Positions 27,025 through 34,145 of a stretch of 37,399 bases of DNA are shown here, in pieces (the stretch's first letter is position 1; every line of letters starts with the position of its first letter). The translations under genes were made by a program, and so were the position numbers. The DNA is from Chitinophagales bacterium (lineage in GTDB: Bacteria > Bacteroidota > Bacteroidia > Chitinophagales > UBA8649). A model generated the notes under the pieces. That model did no database searches. It had not been told where the DNA came from and worked only from the letters and a program-made list of their open reading frames with translations. Where the stretch lies: the NCBI GenBank assembly GCA_020635975.1, contig JACJYT010000020.1, forward strand, positions 1 to 37,399. The letters run 5' to 3'.

Positions 27025-27495
27025 ATGAGTTGGCGTAAACTAAATGGCACTTTTCTTAGTAATGATATCGTTAAATTAGTTGAAACTACTATTTTGAGGG
27101 AGCAAGCAAATGGCGTAGACTTGAAAGTATGTGTTGGAACGGATTCTCAAGTTTATCGAAATCATATTGAGTTTGCATCGGTGGTGGTCTTTTTAAGAAA
27201 GGGTAGTGGTGGTTTTATGTATATTAACAATCAGCGTCATATCGGACGTATGGGAATTAAGGAAAGAATGATTTTTGAAGTTTCAAAAAGCATAGAAATC
27301 GCGTATAGTATTTGTCATTTGTTAGATGAACATGGTGTTGATTTAGAGGTACATGCTGATATAAATACCAATCCTCAATTTAAGTCGAATACGGCCTTGC
27401 AAGAAGCAATGGGCTACATAATGAGCATGGGCTTTGTTTTTAAGGCCAAGCCCGATGCCTTTGCAAGCAGTTCTTGTGCAGATAAGATAGTTTAA
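27025..27495 (+). CDS. YkuK/DUF458-family RNase H-like protein
   Basis: A 156-residue cytoplasmic protein. CVGTDSQVYRNHIEFASVVV fits the first beta-strands of an RNase H-like fold, with the acidic residue in GTDSQ. EVHADINTNPQFKSNTAL in the second half supplies further candidate acidic residues (D and N). This is the layout of the B. subtilis YkuK / DUF458 family, whose activity is not established. It is a stand-alone gene between two minus-strand operons. Its TAA overlaps the convergent stop codon of the substrate-binding-like gene (shared TTAA at 27492-27495). Confidence 0.72.
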   Translation: MSWRKLNGTFLSNDIVKLVETTILREQANGVDLKVCVGTDSQVYRNHIEFASVVVFLRKGSGGFMYINNQRHIGRMGIKERMIFEVSKSIEIAYSICHLLDEHGVDLEVHADINTNPQFKSNTALQEAMGYIMSMGFVFKAKPDAFASSSCADKIV

Positions 27496-28349
27496 AGAAT
27501 TTTTTCGCAGAGTTTTTCTGCCGGAAAATCGCTTTCAATCACCCCTCCCTGTTTTAGCGTATAAAGCACATTTTCTAACATTTTAAGGCTTATTTCATCA
27601 TTAGTACTCCATTCTGTGCTATGAAACCAATTTCTAACATCCTCCAATTTCTGCTCATAACGTGTACTTACTTGTTCTATACCGTCTATAGAGGCCATAA
27701 ATTGCTTGTTAATGAAGTAAAGTGTTTTGAGCATGATATTTAATGCTTCTCTTTTTTCTTCTATAGCCTTGTTAGTTGCGGCGAGCATAAAGCAGGGCCA
27801 TGGCGTAACGAATTCTCCCAAACATTTAAATATTCCTTTATCTACATAGGGCTTGGTGGTGTATTTTTCCCAGTAGAACACATCGCTTTGATTGGTACTT
27901 AGTGCTTCAAGTGCGCCGTCTAAATTTTTTATTATTTTAAACTGCTCGTCCTTAATTTTTCTTCCTTTGAATAAGGCATCTACAATAGGCATTAAATGAG
28001 AACCAGAACCATAACGACTGATGGCATAATTTTTATCATAAATTTCGCCATAGTAGTTGATGGGATTATTCTTGCCCGTAAAAACGCCCCAAATAAGAGG
28101 AGTATTTAAATATTTACTTATTATTTTGGAAGGATTTCCCTTTACAATATCCGCGATGATTCCTTCGGTTAGCACTACGCACACATCGATATCATTATTT
28201 CGCAGGGCTTCTGTCATTTGGCCAGTACCTCCTTTAAAGGTAGTCCAAGAGATTTCTAAGCCTTCATTTTGAAAGATTGCGTTCTCCATGCCAAGATGCC
28301 AAGGCAGATTAAAATGTTCTGGAACGCCTCCTACTCTTAATTTCATCAT
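27492..28349 (-). CDS. Cytoplasmic substrate-binding-like protein (PBP2 fold, SsuA/THI5-related)
   Basis: A 285-residue protein resembling type 2 periplasmic binding proteins: LRVGGVPEHFNLPWHLGMEN at the N-terminus, VVLTEGIIADIVKG, and YAISRYGSGSHLMPI. It has no signal peptide or lipobox, and no permease or ATPase gene is nearby. That fits the cytosolic Ca3427-like / THI5-related PBP2 group rather than a transporter component. The ligand is unknown. TPWPCFML contains a single cysteine, so the Cys-rich motif of THI5 is absent. The gene's ATG touches the dapA stop and a second ATG follows at once, so either may initiate. It is last in the accA-dapA unit. Confidence 0.78.
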   Translation of the reverse strand: MMKLRVGGVPEHFNLPWHLGMENAIFQNEGLEISWTTFKGGTGQMTEALRNNDIDVCVVLTEGIIADIVKGNPSKIISKYLNTPLIWGVFTGKNNPINYYGEIYDKNYAISRYGSGSHLMPIVDALFKGRKIKDEQFKIIKNLDGALEALSTNQSDVFYWEKYTTKPYVDKGIFKCLGEFVTPWPCFMLAATNKAIEEKREALNIMLKTLYFINKQFMASIDGIEQVSTRYEQKLEDVRNWFHSTEWSTNDEISLKMLENVLYTLKQGGVIESDFPAEKLCEKIL

Positions 28350-29225
28350 TTATCTCAAGCTTTTAACTTGTTCAGCTATCTCTGAATAAAGTGCTTTACT
28401 TATAGGTACTAGAGGTAATCTTAATTCATTTTCGCACAAACCTAATTGTTCTAAAACGGCTTTAATGCCAGCAGGATTATTTTCTTTAAAGATTAATTTG
28501 ATTAATTCTAAAAACTTAAATTGTTCTTTACTTGCTTCTTGAAATTTACCTTCTAAGGCGAAATTTACCATGCTTGTAAAGGACTTAGGAATTCCTTGGG
28601 CAATAACAGAAATAACACCTGTGCAGCCAAAACTAAACATTGGAAGGGCATGAACGTCATCTCCAGATAGCAATTGAAAATTGCTAGGCATATCTTTGAC
28701 AATTTCCATACATTGTAAAAGATTATTACTAGCTTCTTTAACGGCTACGATATTACTAAAATCATGGGCTAATCGAAGCGTTGTTTGGGCTTCCATATTT
28801 TGTGCTGTTCTACCAGGTACATTATATAAAATAATAGGAAGTGGTGTATTTTGTGCGATATATTTGTAATGCTGATAGATTCCTTCTTGGGTGGGTTTGT
28901 TGTAATTCGGACTTGAAGAAAGAATGGCACTATATCCTTCTAGTTGGAAAGAATTTATCTTATCCACGATAAATTGGGTGTTATTTCCTCCAAAGCCTGC
29001 TACCAAAGGAACTCTGCCGTTTACGTGTTCTTTGGTAAAGTTTAAAATTTCTTGCTTTTCTTCTAAGCTTAAAACTACAGTCTCGCCAGTTGTTCCGAGA
29101 GAAACGAGGTAATTTACTCCACCATCAATACAATGGTCTATTACTTTAGCTAAACTTTTAAAGTCTATTTTCTTCTTACTGTCAAAAGGTGTTACTAAAG
29201 CTACACCAGTACCTTTCCATTGCAT
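28350..29225 (-). CDS. dapA: 4-hydroxy-tetrahydrodipicolinate synthase
   Basis: A 291-residue class I aldolase-type TIM barrel that condenses pyruvate with aspartate semialdehyde in lysine and diaminopimelate synthesis. Schiff-base lysine K163 is in AVKEASNN, Y134 in LYNVPGRT, and the pyruvate-binding GTTGE is at 44-48. A SGDD motif follows. Length is normal. It lies 3 bp after the 177-aa gene and directly abuts the substrate-binding-like gene. Confidence 0.96.
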   Translation of the reverse strand: MQWKGTGVALVTPFDSKKKIDFKSLAKVIDHCIDGGVNYLVSLGTTGETVVLSLEEKQEILNFTKEHVNGRVPLVAGFGGNNTQFIVDKINSFQLEGYSAILSSSPNYNKPTQEGIYQHYKYIAQNTPLPIILYNVPGRTAQNMEAQTTLRLAHDFSNIVAVKEASNNLLQCMEIVKDMPSNFQLLSGDDVHALPMFSFGCTGVISVIAQGIPKSFTSMVNFALEGKFQEASKEQFKFLELIKLIFKENNPAGIKAVLEQLGLCENELRLPLVPISKALYSEIAEQVKSLR

Positions 29226-29228
29226 ATT

Positions 29229-29762
29229 TTACGGATTAATTGCTTTTAAAAAATGATCAATTTGTTGAAGTAAATATTTCAGACTTTGGTTTTGTTTGGT
29301 ATTAATCATTAACTCAAAATAGTTCGTTTTTGTTGCGTGAAACGCTCCAACACGGAAGCGAGCATTGCTTGTTGCTGCAATGTATTCCAAAGCTAAACTT
29401 TCTCCGAGAAAGGCACAAATTAAAATGTCTAATTCTAAGTTTTGAAATGCTTCTATATTTCCACCTTGAGGTATAGAAAAGAGATTGATTTGCAAATTAT
29501 TGAAAAAGCGACTATCTCGCAATTCTTTTTCTTTATTGTTTTGGTAAGCCAAAAGATGCACTTTGATGCCTTGAGCTCTTAGCGTATCGCTATATTGGTT
29601 AATGGTAATAATGTCATCGGGTTTACTAGCATCGAATATAATTCCGACAGCCTTAGCCTGCTTGATATTGAGCATGGTTCTAGTGGTGTCTGCATACTTT
29701 TTAGCATCTTGCTCTAGCCTCCGTTTATAGAAAAAGTGAAGTATCTTTTGAAGAAAGCCCAT
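29229..29762 (-). CDS. Conserved Bacteroidota protein of unknown function (DUF6913-like)
   Basis: A 177-residue protein that I connect, with moderate certainty, to the Bacteroidota-specific DUF6913 group. The N-terminus is basic and amphipathic (FLQKILHFFYKRRLEQDAKK). An alpha/beta core follows with AKAVGIIFDASKPDDI, IKVHLLAYQNNKEKE and LDILICAFLGESLALEYIAA, then ARFRVGAF. No catalytic motif stands out. It sits between accA and dapA with 3-bp gaps on both sides, so it is co-expressed with fatty-acid and lysine/DAP synthesis genes. Confidence 0.75.
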   Translation of the reverse strand: MGFLQKILHFFYKRRLEQDAKKYADTTRTMLNIKQAKAVGIIFDASKPDDIITINQYSDTLRAQGIKVHLLAYQNNKEKELRDSRFFNNLQINLFSIPQGGNIEAFQNLELDILICAFLGESLALEYIAATSNARFRVGAFHATKTNYFELMINTKQNQSLKYLLQQIDHFLKAINP

Positions 29763-29765
29763 AAT

Positions 29766-30728
29766 TTACTGTAGTTTTCTTTCTTCGAAAGTGCCTATTG
29801 CGTCGTATTTGGCAATTCTCTTAGCAATTCTTTCTTGCGGGTCCATTTCTAAAAGCGTAGTTAAATTTCTTTTAATTGCTCGCTTTAAGGTTTTAGCCAT
29901 TTCTTCCCTATCATTATGCGCACCTCCTAAGGGTTCTTTAACAATGGAGTCAACGATTTTCATTTTATGCATATCGTTGGCAGTAAGCTTTAATTGTTCT
30001 GCTGCTTGCTCTTTGAAATCCCAACTTCGCCAAAGGATAGAAGAACAAGATTCTGGAGAGATTACCGTAAACCAAGTGTTTTCTAGCATGAGTAATTTGT
30101 CGCAAACTCCAATACCTATGGCCCCACCTGAAGCTCCTTCGCCAATAATTATACTTATCACAGGAACTTTAAGACCAGTCATTTCATATAAGTTTCTAGC
30201 AATAGCTTCGGCCTGACCGAACTCTTCGGCAGCAATTCCAGGATAAGCTCCTGGCGTATCAATAAAGCTAATAATTGGTTTGTTGAATTTTTCGGCAAGT
30301 TTCATTAAGCGCAAGGCTTTTCTATATCCTTCGGGATTTGCCATGCCGAAATTTCTATATTGTCTCATTTTGGTGTTCACACCTTTTTGATGACCAATTA
30401 CTACAACGCCTTGACCGTCTAATTGGGCAATGCCACCAACAATAGCTTTATCGTCTCCAGCTTTTCTATCTCCGTGAAGTTCTATAAAATTGTCGAAAAT
30501 GTGATGTATGTAAAATAAACTATAAGGACGGTCTGGGTGGCGCGACAACTGAACTCTTTGCCATGCACTGAGCTTACTATATAGCTTTTCCTTTTTTTCT
30601 TCAATTAGCTTATCTAACTCGGCTATCTTGTCGTCAAGATTTAAATCGCCTTGAGTTTGCATCTGAATAAGCTGCTCTCTTTTTTCATAGAGCTGGGCAA
30701 TGGGTTCTTCGAAATTCAGAAAATTCAT
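29766..30728 (-). CDS. accA: Acetyl-CoA carboxylase carboxyltransferase subunit alpha
   Basis: A 320-residue subunit that, with AccD, moves the carboxyl group from biotin to acetyl-CoA to form malonyl-CoA. The N-terminal coiled region (LNLDDKIAELDKLIEEKKEK) precedes WQRVQLSRHPDRPY, GHQKG, NFGMANPEGYRKALRLM, FIDTPGAYPG, IGEGASGGAIGIG and the SPESCSSILWR signature. Length is normal for AccA. It leads the tight accA / 177-aa / dapA / PBP2 unit. An 8-bp -7-like element lies only 4 bp upstream of the ATG. Confidence 0.97.
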   Translation of the reverse strand: MNFLNFEEPIAQLYEKREQLIQMQTQGDLNLDDKIAELDKLIEEKKEKLYSKLSAWQRVQLSRHPDRPYSLFYIHHIFDNFIELHGDRKAGDDKAIVGGIAQLDGQGVVVIGHQKGVNTKMRQYRNFGMANPEGYRKALRLMKLAEKFNKPIISFIDTPGAYPGIAAEEFGQAEAIARNLYEMTGLKVPVISIIIGEGASGGAIGIGVCDKLLMLENTWFTVISPESCSSILWRSWDFKEQAAEQLKLTANDMHKMKIVDSIVKEPLGGAHNDREEMAKTLKRAIKRNLTTLLEMDPQERIAKRIAKYDAIGTFEERKLQ

Positions 30729-30732
30729 AGGA

Positions 30733-30740
30733 CAAATTTA
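30733..30740 (-). promoter_or_regulatory. -7-like box just upstream of accA
   Basis: The minus strand reads TAAATTTG, a perfect TAnnTTTG, ending 4 bp before the accA ATG. If used, transcription would start at or near the start codon, giving a leaderless message. No -33 TTG lies at 17-23 bp, so chance occurrence is quite possible. Confidence 0.25.
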
Positions 30741-30794
30741 GTACTAAGTTTAATAATTAAGCCTTAAATAGCAAATAAAGCTAAGTTAATTTGT

Positions 30795-31439
30795 CTATTT
30801 GCTCTTGCTGAAGTTATTCCTCTTTTTCGAATAATTTTTATTCTTGTGACGATTGTTGTTTCTATTGGAATTATTGTTGGAAAATGATTTTTTCGTAGAA
30901 ACTACCTTGTTCAAAGTAATTTCATTTCCTAAACTTAGCTTTCCTTTTGAGAGAATTTGTAAGTCGTTTAAGATAGTTTCATCTGTTACGGTTTCGCTAT
31001 TCCAATTGTTGTGAACAATTTTCATATAGTTTGCAATGCACTTGGAATAGGCTTCTTTTTTTTCTTCATCTTCTAAGGCGATAGCTTTTTCTATCATGCT
31101 TAGAATGTGTTTACCATAATGACGGTATTTTGTATTCTTATTGGGATAATCGAATTTTTCGGGTTTGGCAAACAATACCTCTTTTACTGGTAAAGGGTAG
31201 GGCGAATCCACTTCTAATTTAAAATCGGCCATTATATGAAGGTGGTCCCAAAGTAAGTGCTTGAAATCGTCGACATTCTTTAAGTGAGGGTTTAAATTGC
31301 CCATAATGTCTATCACGTGATTTACTACATCCTGTCTTTCTTTTTTATCTTCTAGGGAGATTGCAAATTCAACCAATTTTTGAATATGCCTACCATATTC
31401 TTTCAACCTAAGAAAGCCACGCTGAGAATTATACTCCAT
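30795..31439 (-). CDS. DUF4290 protein with internal duplication and basic tail
   Basis: A 214-residue helical protein of the Bacteroidota DUF4290 family; function unknown. The body holds two copies of one helical unit: residues 12-53 (EYGRHIQKLVEFAISLED...) and 105-146 (HYGKHILSMIEKAIALED...), offset by 93 residues and sharing the Y-G-x-H-I and A-I-x-L-E-D patterns. The last 30 residues are an Asn/Lys/Arg-rich disordered tail (NNRHKNKNYSKKRNN), suggesting nucleic-acid contact. It is in the same orientation as accA, 66 bp upstream of it. Confidence 0.82.
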   Translation of the reverse strand: MEYNSQRGFLRLKEYGRHIQKLVEFAISLEDKKERQDVVNHVIDIMGNLNPHLKNVDDFKHLLWDHLHIMADFKLEVDSPYPLPVKEVLFAKPEKFDYPNKNTKYRHYGKHILSMIEKAIALEDEEKKEAYSKCIANYMKIVHNNWNSETVTDETILNDLQILSKGKLSLGNEITLNKVVSTKKSFSNNNSNRNNNRHKNKNYSKKRNNFSKSK

Positions 31440-31611
31440 AAATTACTAATAAATTGAATAAAAAGTTTTTTGTTATTTTTTCAGAAGTTCTTGTTAAGTA
31501 GGGAAGTTGTACTTGAACTTATACATTTAGTTGTGCTAAAGTTAATGCAAGGTAAGAAGTTTTTTCCTTTTGCAAAATTTTTTAGGCACTAAACTCCATT
31601 TAAAGCACTTT

Positions 31612-33888
31612 CTAGTCAAGAATTTTAAGTTTTGCAAATTTCAACATAATCTTTTTTTCGCCTTCTTGTTCAAATTGTATACTTGCAATACTATTCACTC
31701 CCTCTGCTATATGAGTAACAACTCCTTTGCCAAATCTCTGATGTAATACGCTTTGACCAACTTTCAAATTGCTTGGATCATCGGCTTCAAAGGCTTCGTC
31801 GTAATTAGTATTACTCGCATTAGGTCTTCTTATTAGTAAGGCTTTACGTTGTTGCTGAATTGCAGAGCTGCTTAATCCTGACTCGCTTTTTCTTTCAAAT
31901 AAGTTGTTTTCTTTTTTTACGGGAGCGCCCAAAAATTGAAGTTCCGTTTCTGGCAATTCTTTTAAAAATCTACTAGGTTCTGAAAATTGAAGATTTCCAA
32001 ACTTATATCGGGTATTTGCGTAGGATATATAAAGGTGTTTTTCTGCTCTGGTAATAGCAACGTAAAACAATCTTCTTTCTTCTTCTAAGTCTTCTCTGGT
32101 GTATAAGGACATGGCAGAAGGAAATAAGTTTTCTTCTAAGCCAACGGAAAAAACAACTGGAAATTCTAAGCCTTTAGCGGCATGAATGGTCATCATCTTA
32201 ACACTCTCTTCATTATCGTTTTGCTTTTCGTCGCCAGTTAGCAAGCTAATGTTCTGTAGGTAGGCACCAAGGCTCCTATCGTTTCCCAATTCCTCAAAAT
32301 CATAAACGACATCTTCTGTGCTAAATTCTTTGATACCGTTTAGTAATTCTTGAATGTTCTCATAGCGACTTACACCCTCTACGGTTTTGTCGTTATACAA
32401 CTCTTGCAACAAGTGGGTCGATTTTGCTGCATAAGCCGCCAAGTCATAAGCATTTTTACTCGTCAACATGGTTTGAAAACTTTGAATCATTGTAACAAAT
32501 TCCCTCAAAACTTGAGTAGTTCTGGTTGGGAAGGAGTGCTCTTCTATTTTTTCTAAAATCTCCCAGATGGAACAATTGTTTTCGCTTGCTAGCACGGTTA
32601 GCTTATCAATAGTAGTATCTCCAATACCTCTTTTGGGGTAATTAATTACTCTACGTAGAGATTCTTCTTCTTTTGGGTTTACCGTTAGTTTCAGATAGGC
32701 TAAAAGGTCCTTAATCTCTTTTCTTTGATAGAAGGAAAGACCACCATAAATTCTGTAAGGAATATTCATCCGTCTAAGAGCTTCTTCCATAGCTCTAGAT
32801 TGAGCATTTGTTCTATAGAGAATGGCAAAATCATTATTGCTTAGATTTTCGCGCATTTTTAGCTCGAAAATTAAATCGGCAACCTTTTTTCCTTCTTCGT
32901 TATCGCTAGCTGTTTTAAAAACCTTGATTGCTTCTCCAAGTTGATTGCTCGTCCAAATTTCCTTAGCAATTTGAGCTTTGTTGTGTTTTATAAGATGGTT
33001 TGCAGCTTTTACAATTTGAGGGGTACTACGGTAGTTTTGTTCTAGTTTCACCAAATGGTAGTCTGGAAAGTCGCGTTGAAAGTTTAAAATGTTGGTAATG
33101 GTTGCCCCACGAAAAGCATAGATACTTTGCGCATCGTCGCCCACCACACTAAGTTGCTGATTGGCATCGGCTAGCTTTTTAATGATGGCATATTGTGCTG
33201 TATTTGTATCTTGAAACTCATCAATTAAAATATGCTGAAATTTGTTTTGATAATAGTACAAGGATTCAGGAAATTTTACTAATAACAAATGAAAATTCAC
33301 AAGTAAATCATCAAAATCCATAGCACCATTTTGCTTACACTTTAATGCGTATAATGCATATAGCTTTGCAATTTTTGGCTTTCCTGCAGCGGCATCTTCT
33401 TCTAACATTTCAATGTTTTCTGCATAGGCCTGTGGACTTATAAGTGCATTTTTGGCTTGAGAAATTCTATAGAAAACTTGACTGGGTTTATATATTTTTT
33501 CATCTAAACCTTGGGCTTTAATAATGGCTTTTAAAACACTTTTTGAATCGTTGGTGTCGTAGATAGTAAAGTTGCTGGGGTAGCCTAGTTTGCCTGCTTC
33601 TTTTCTTAAAATTCTAGCAAATACCGAGTGAAAAGTGCCCATAAAAAGATTTCTAGCTTCAGCTCCAACAATTTTTTCAATTCGAGCGCGCATTTCGGCA
33701 GAGGCCTTATTGGTGAAGGTTAAAGCTAAAATTTGAAAAGGATCTATGCCATTCTCTATCAAATAGGCAATTCTATATGTTAGTACCCTAGTTTTACCCG
33801 AACCTGGTCCCGCAATAATTAACATTGGGCCTTTCGTATAGCAAACTGCATCTAGTTGGGGAGCATTAAGTTCCTGTAGAAAATTCAT
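31612..33888 (-). CDS. pcrA: UvrD/PcrA-family 3'-5' DNA helicase
   Basis: A 758-residue superfamily 1A helicase for replication-linked and excision repair. The Q motif LNAPQLDAV is at 8-15, Walker A AGPGSGKT at 26-33, and Walker B DEFQDT begins at D223. QNYRS, the YGGLSFYQRKEIKD motif, MTIHAAKGLEF and VAITRAEKHLYISYA supply the remaining helicase motifs. The C-terminal LKVGQSVLHQRFGKGVV is the PcrA tudor-like domain. Length matches PcrA (about 720-780). UvrD and PcrA names are interchangeable here. Confidence 0.95.
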   Translation of the reverse strand: MNFLQELNAPQLDAVCYTKGPMLIIAGPGSGKTRVLTYRIAYLIENGIDPFQILALTFTNKASAEMRARIEKIVGAEARNLFMGTFHSVFARILRKEAGKLGYPSNFTIYDTNDSKSVLKAIIKAQGLDEKIYKPSQVFYRISQAKNALISPQAYAENIEMLEEDAAAGKPKIAKLYALYALKCKQNGAMDFDDLLVNFHLLLVKFPESLYYYQNKFQHILIDEFQDTNTAQYAIIKKLADANQQLSVVGDDAQSIYAFRGATITNILNFQRDFPDYHLVKLEQNYRSTPQIVKAANHLIKHNKAQIAKEIWTSNQLGEAIKVFKTASDNEEGKKVADLIFELKMRENLSNNDFAILYRTNAQSRAMEEALRRMNIPYRIYGGLSFYQRKEIKDLLAYLKLTVNPKEEESLRRVINYPKRGIGDTTIDKLTVLASENNCSIWEILEKIEEHSFPTRTTQVLREFVTMIQSFQTMLTSKNAYDLAAYAAKSTHLLQELYNDKTVEGVSRYENIQELLNGIKEFSTEDVVYDFEELGNDRSLGAYLQNISLLTGDEKQNDNEESVKMMTIHAAKGLEFPVVFSVGLEENLFPSAMSLYTREDLEEERRLFYVAITRAEKHLYISYANTRYKFGNLQFSEPSRFLKELPETELQFLGAPVKKENNLFERKSESGLSSSAIQQQRKALLIRRPNASNTNYDEAFEADDPSNLKVGQSVLHQRFGKGVVTHIAEGVNSIASIQFEQEGEKKIMLKFAKLKILD

Positions 33889-33989
33889 GAGGGTAAAATT
33901 AAATCATGCAAGTTTAAAAAAAACTAATTACGGGCTTTATTCCTATTATTGTTGAAAAGTTATCATATTCGCAAAATAAATTATTAAAC

Positions 33990-34145
33990 GTGGAAGAAAA
34001 GGAAATAGATTTCTCTAACATCGACGAGCTAATTAAACATGGGGCAATCAATGTGCTAGCCATGGGCTACCGAGGTATAGATTTATGGCGAGAAAAAAGA
34101 ACTCCTCCAGAAAAAAAGAAGAAGGATGATGAAGAAAAAGCCTAA
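33990..34145 (+). CDS. Small 51-residue charged protein overlapping the start of the AlkP-TPR-sulfotransferase gene
   Basis: A GTG-started frame of 51 codons ends in TAA at 34143-34145. The product starts MEEKEIDFSNIDELIKHG and continues AINVLAMGYRGIDLWREK, ending in a strongly charged TPPEKKKKDDEEKA. The frame is open for 24 codons before the GTG but contains no ATG there, so an alternative non-ATG start is possible. The last 20 bp overlap the start of the 844-aa gene in another frame, an arrangement typical of translational coupling. The central hydrophobic/aromatic portion looks like real protein and not chance coding. I recognise no family. It could instead be an untranslated leader. Confidence 0.6.
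   Translation: MEEKEIDFSNIDELIKHGAINVLAMGYRGIDLWREKRTPPEKKKKDDEEKA

Noticed and set aside
29791..30216. Plus-strand 141-codon ORF opposite accA
   Set aside because: It is the complement of the AccA coding frame; AccA motifs fully explain the constraint and the ORF shows no domain or promoter.
31440..31611. RNA gene or small ORF between DUF4290 and pcrA
   Set aside because: AT-rich sequence with no stable stem, no ORF of note and no tRNA-like cloverleaf.
33889..33989. Promoter in front of the 51-aa ORF
   Set aside because: I looked for a TAnnTTTG box; only weak partial matches (around 33966-33973) are present, so none is annotated.
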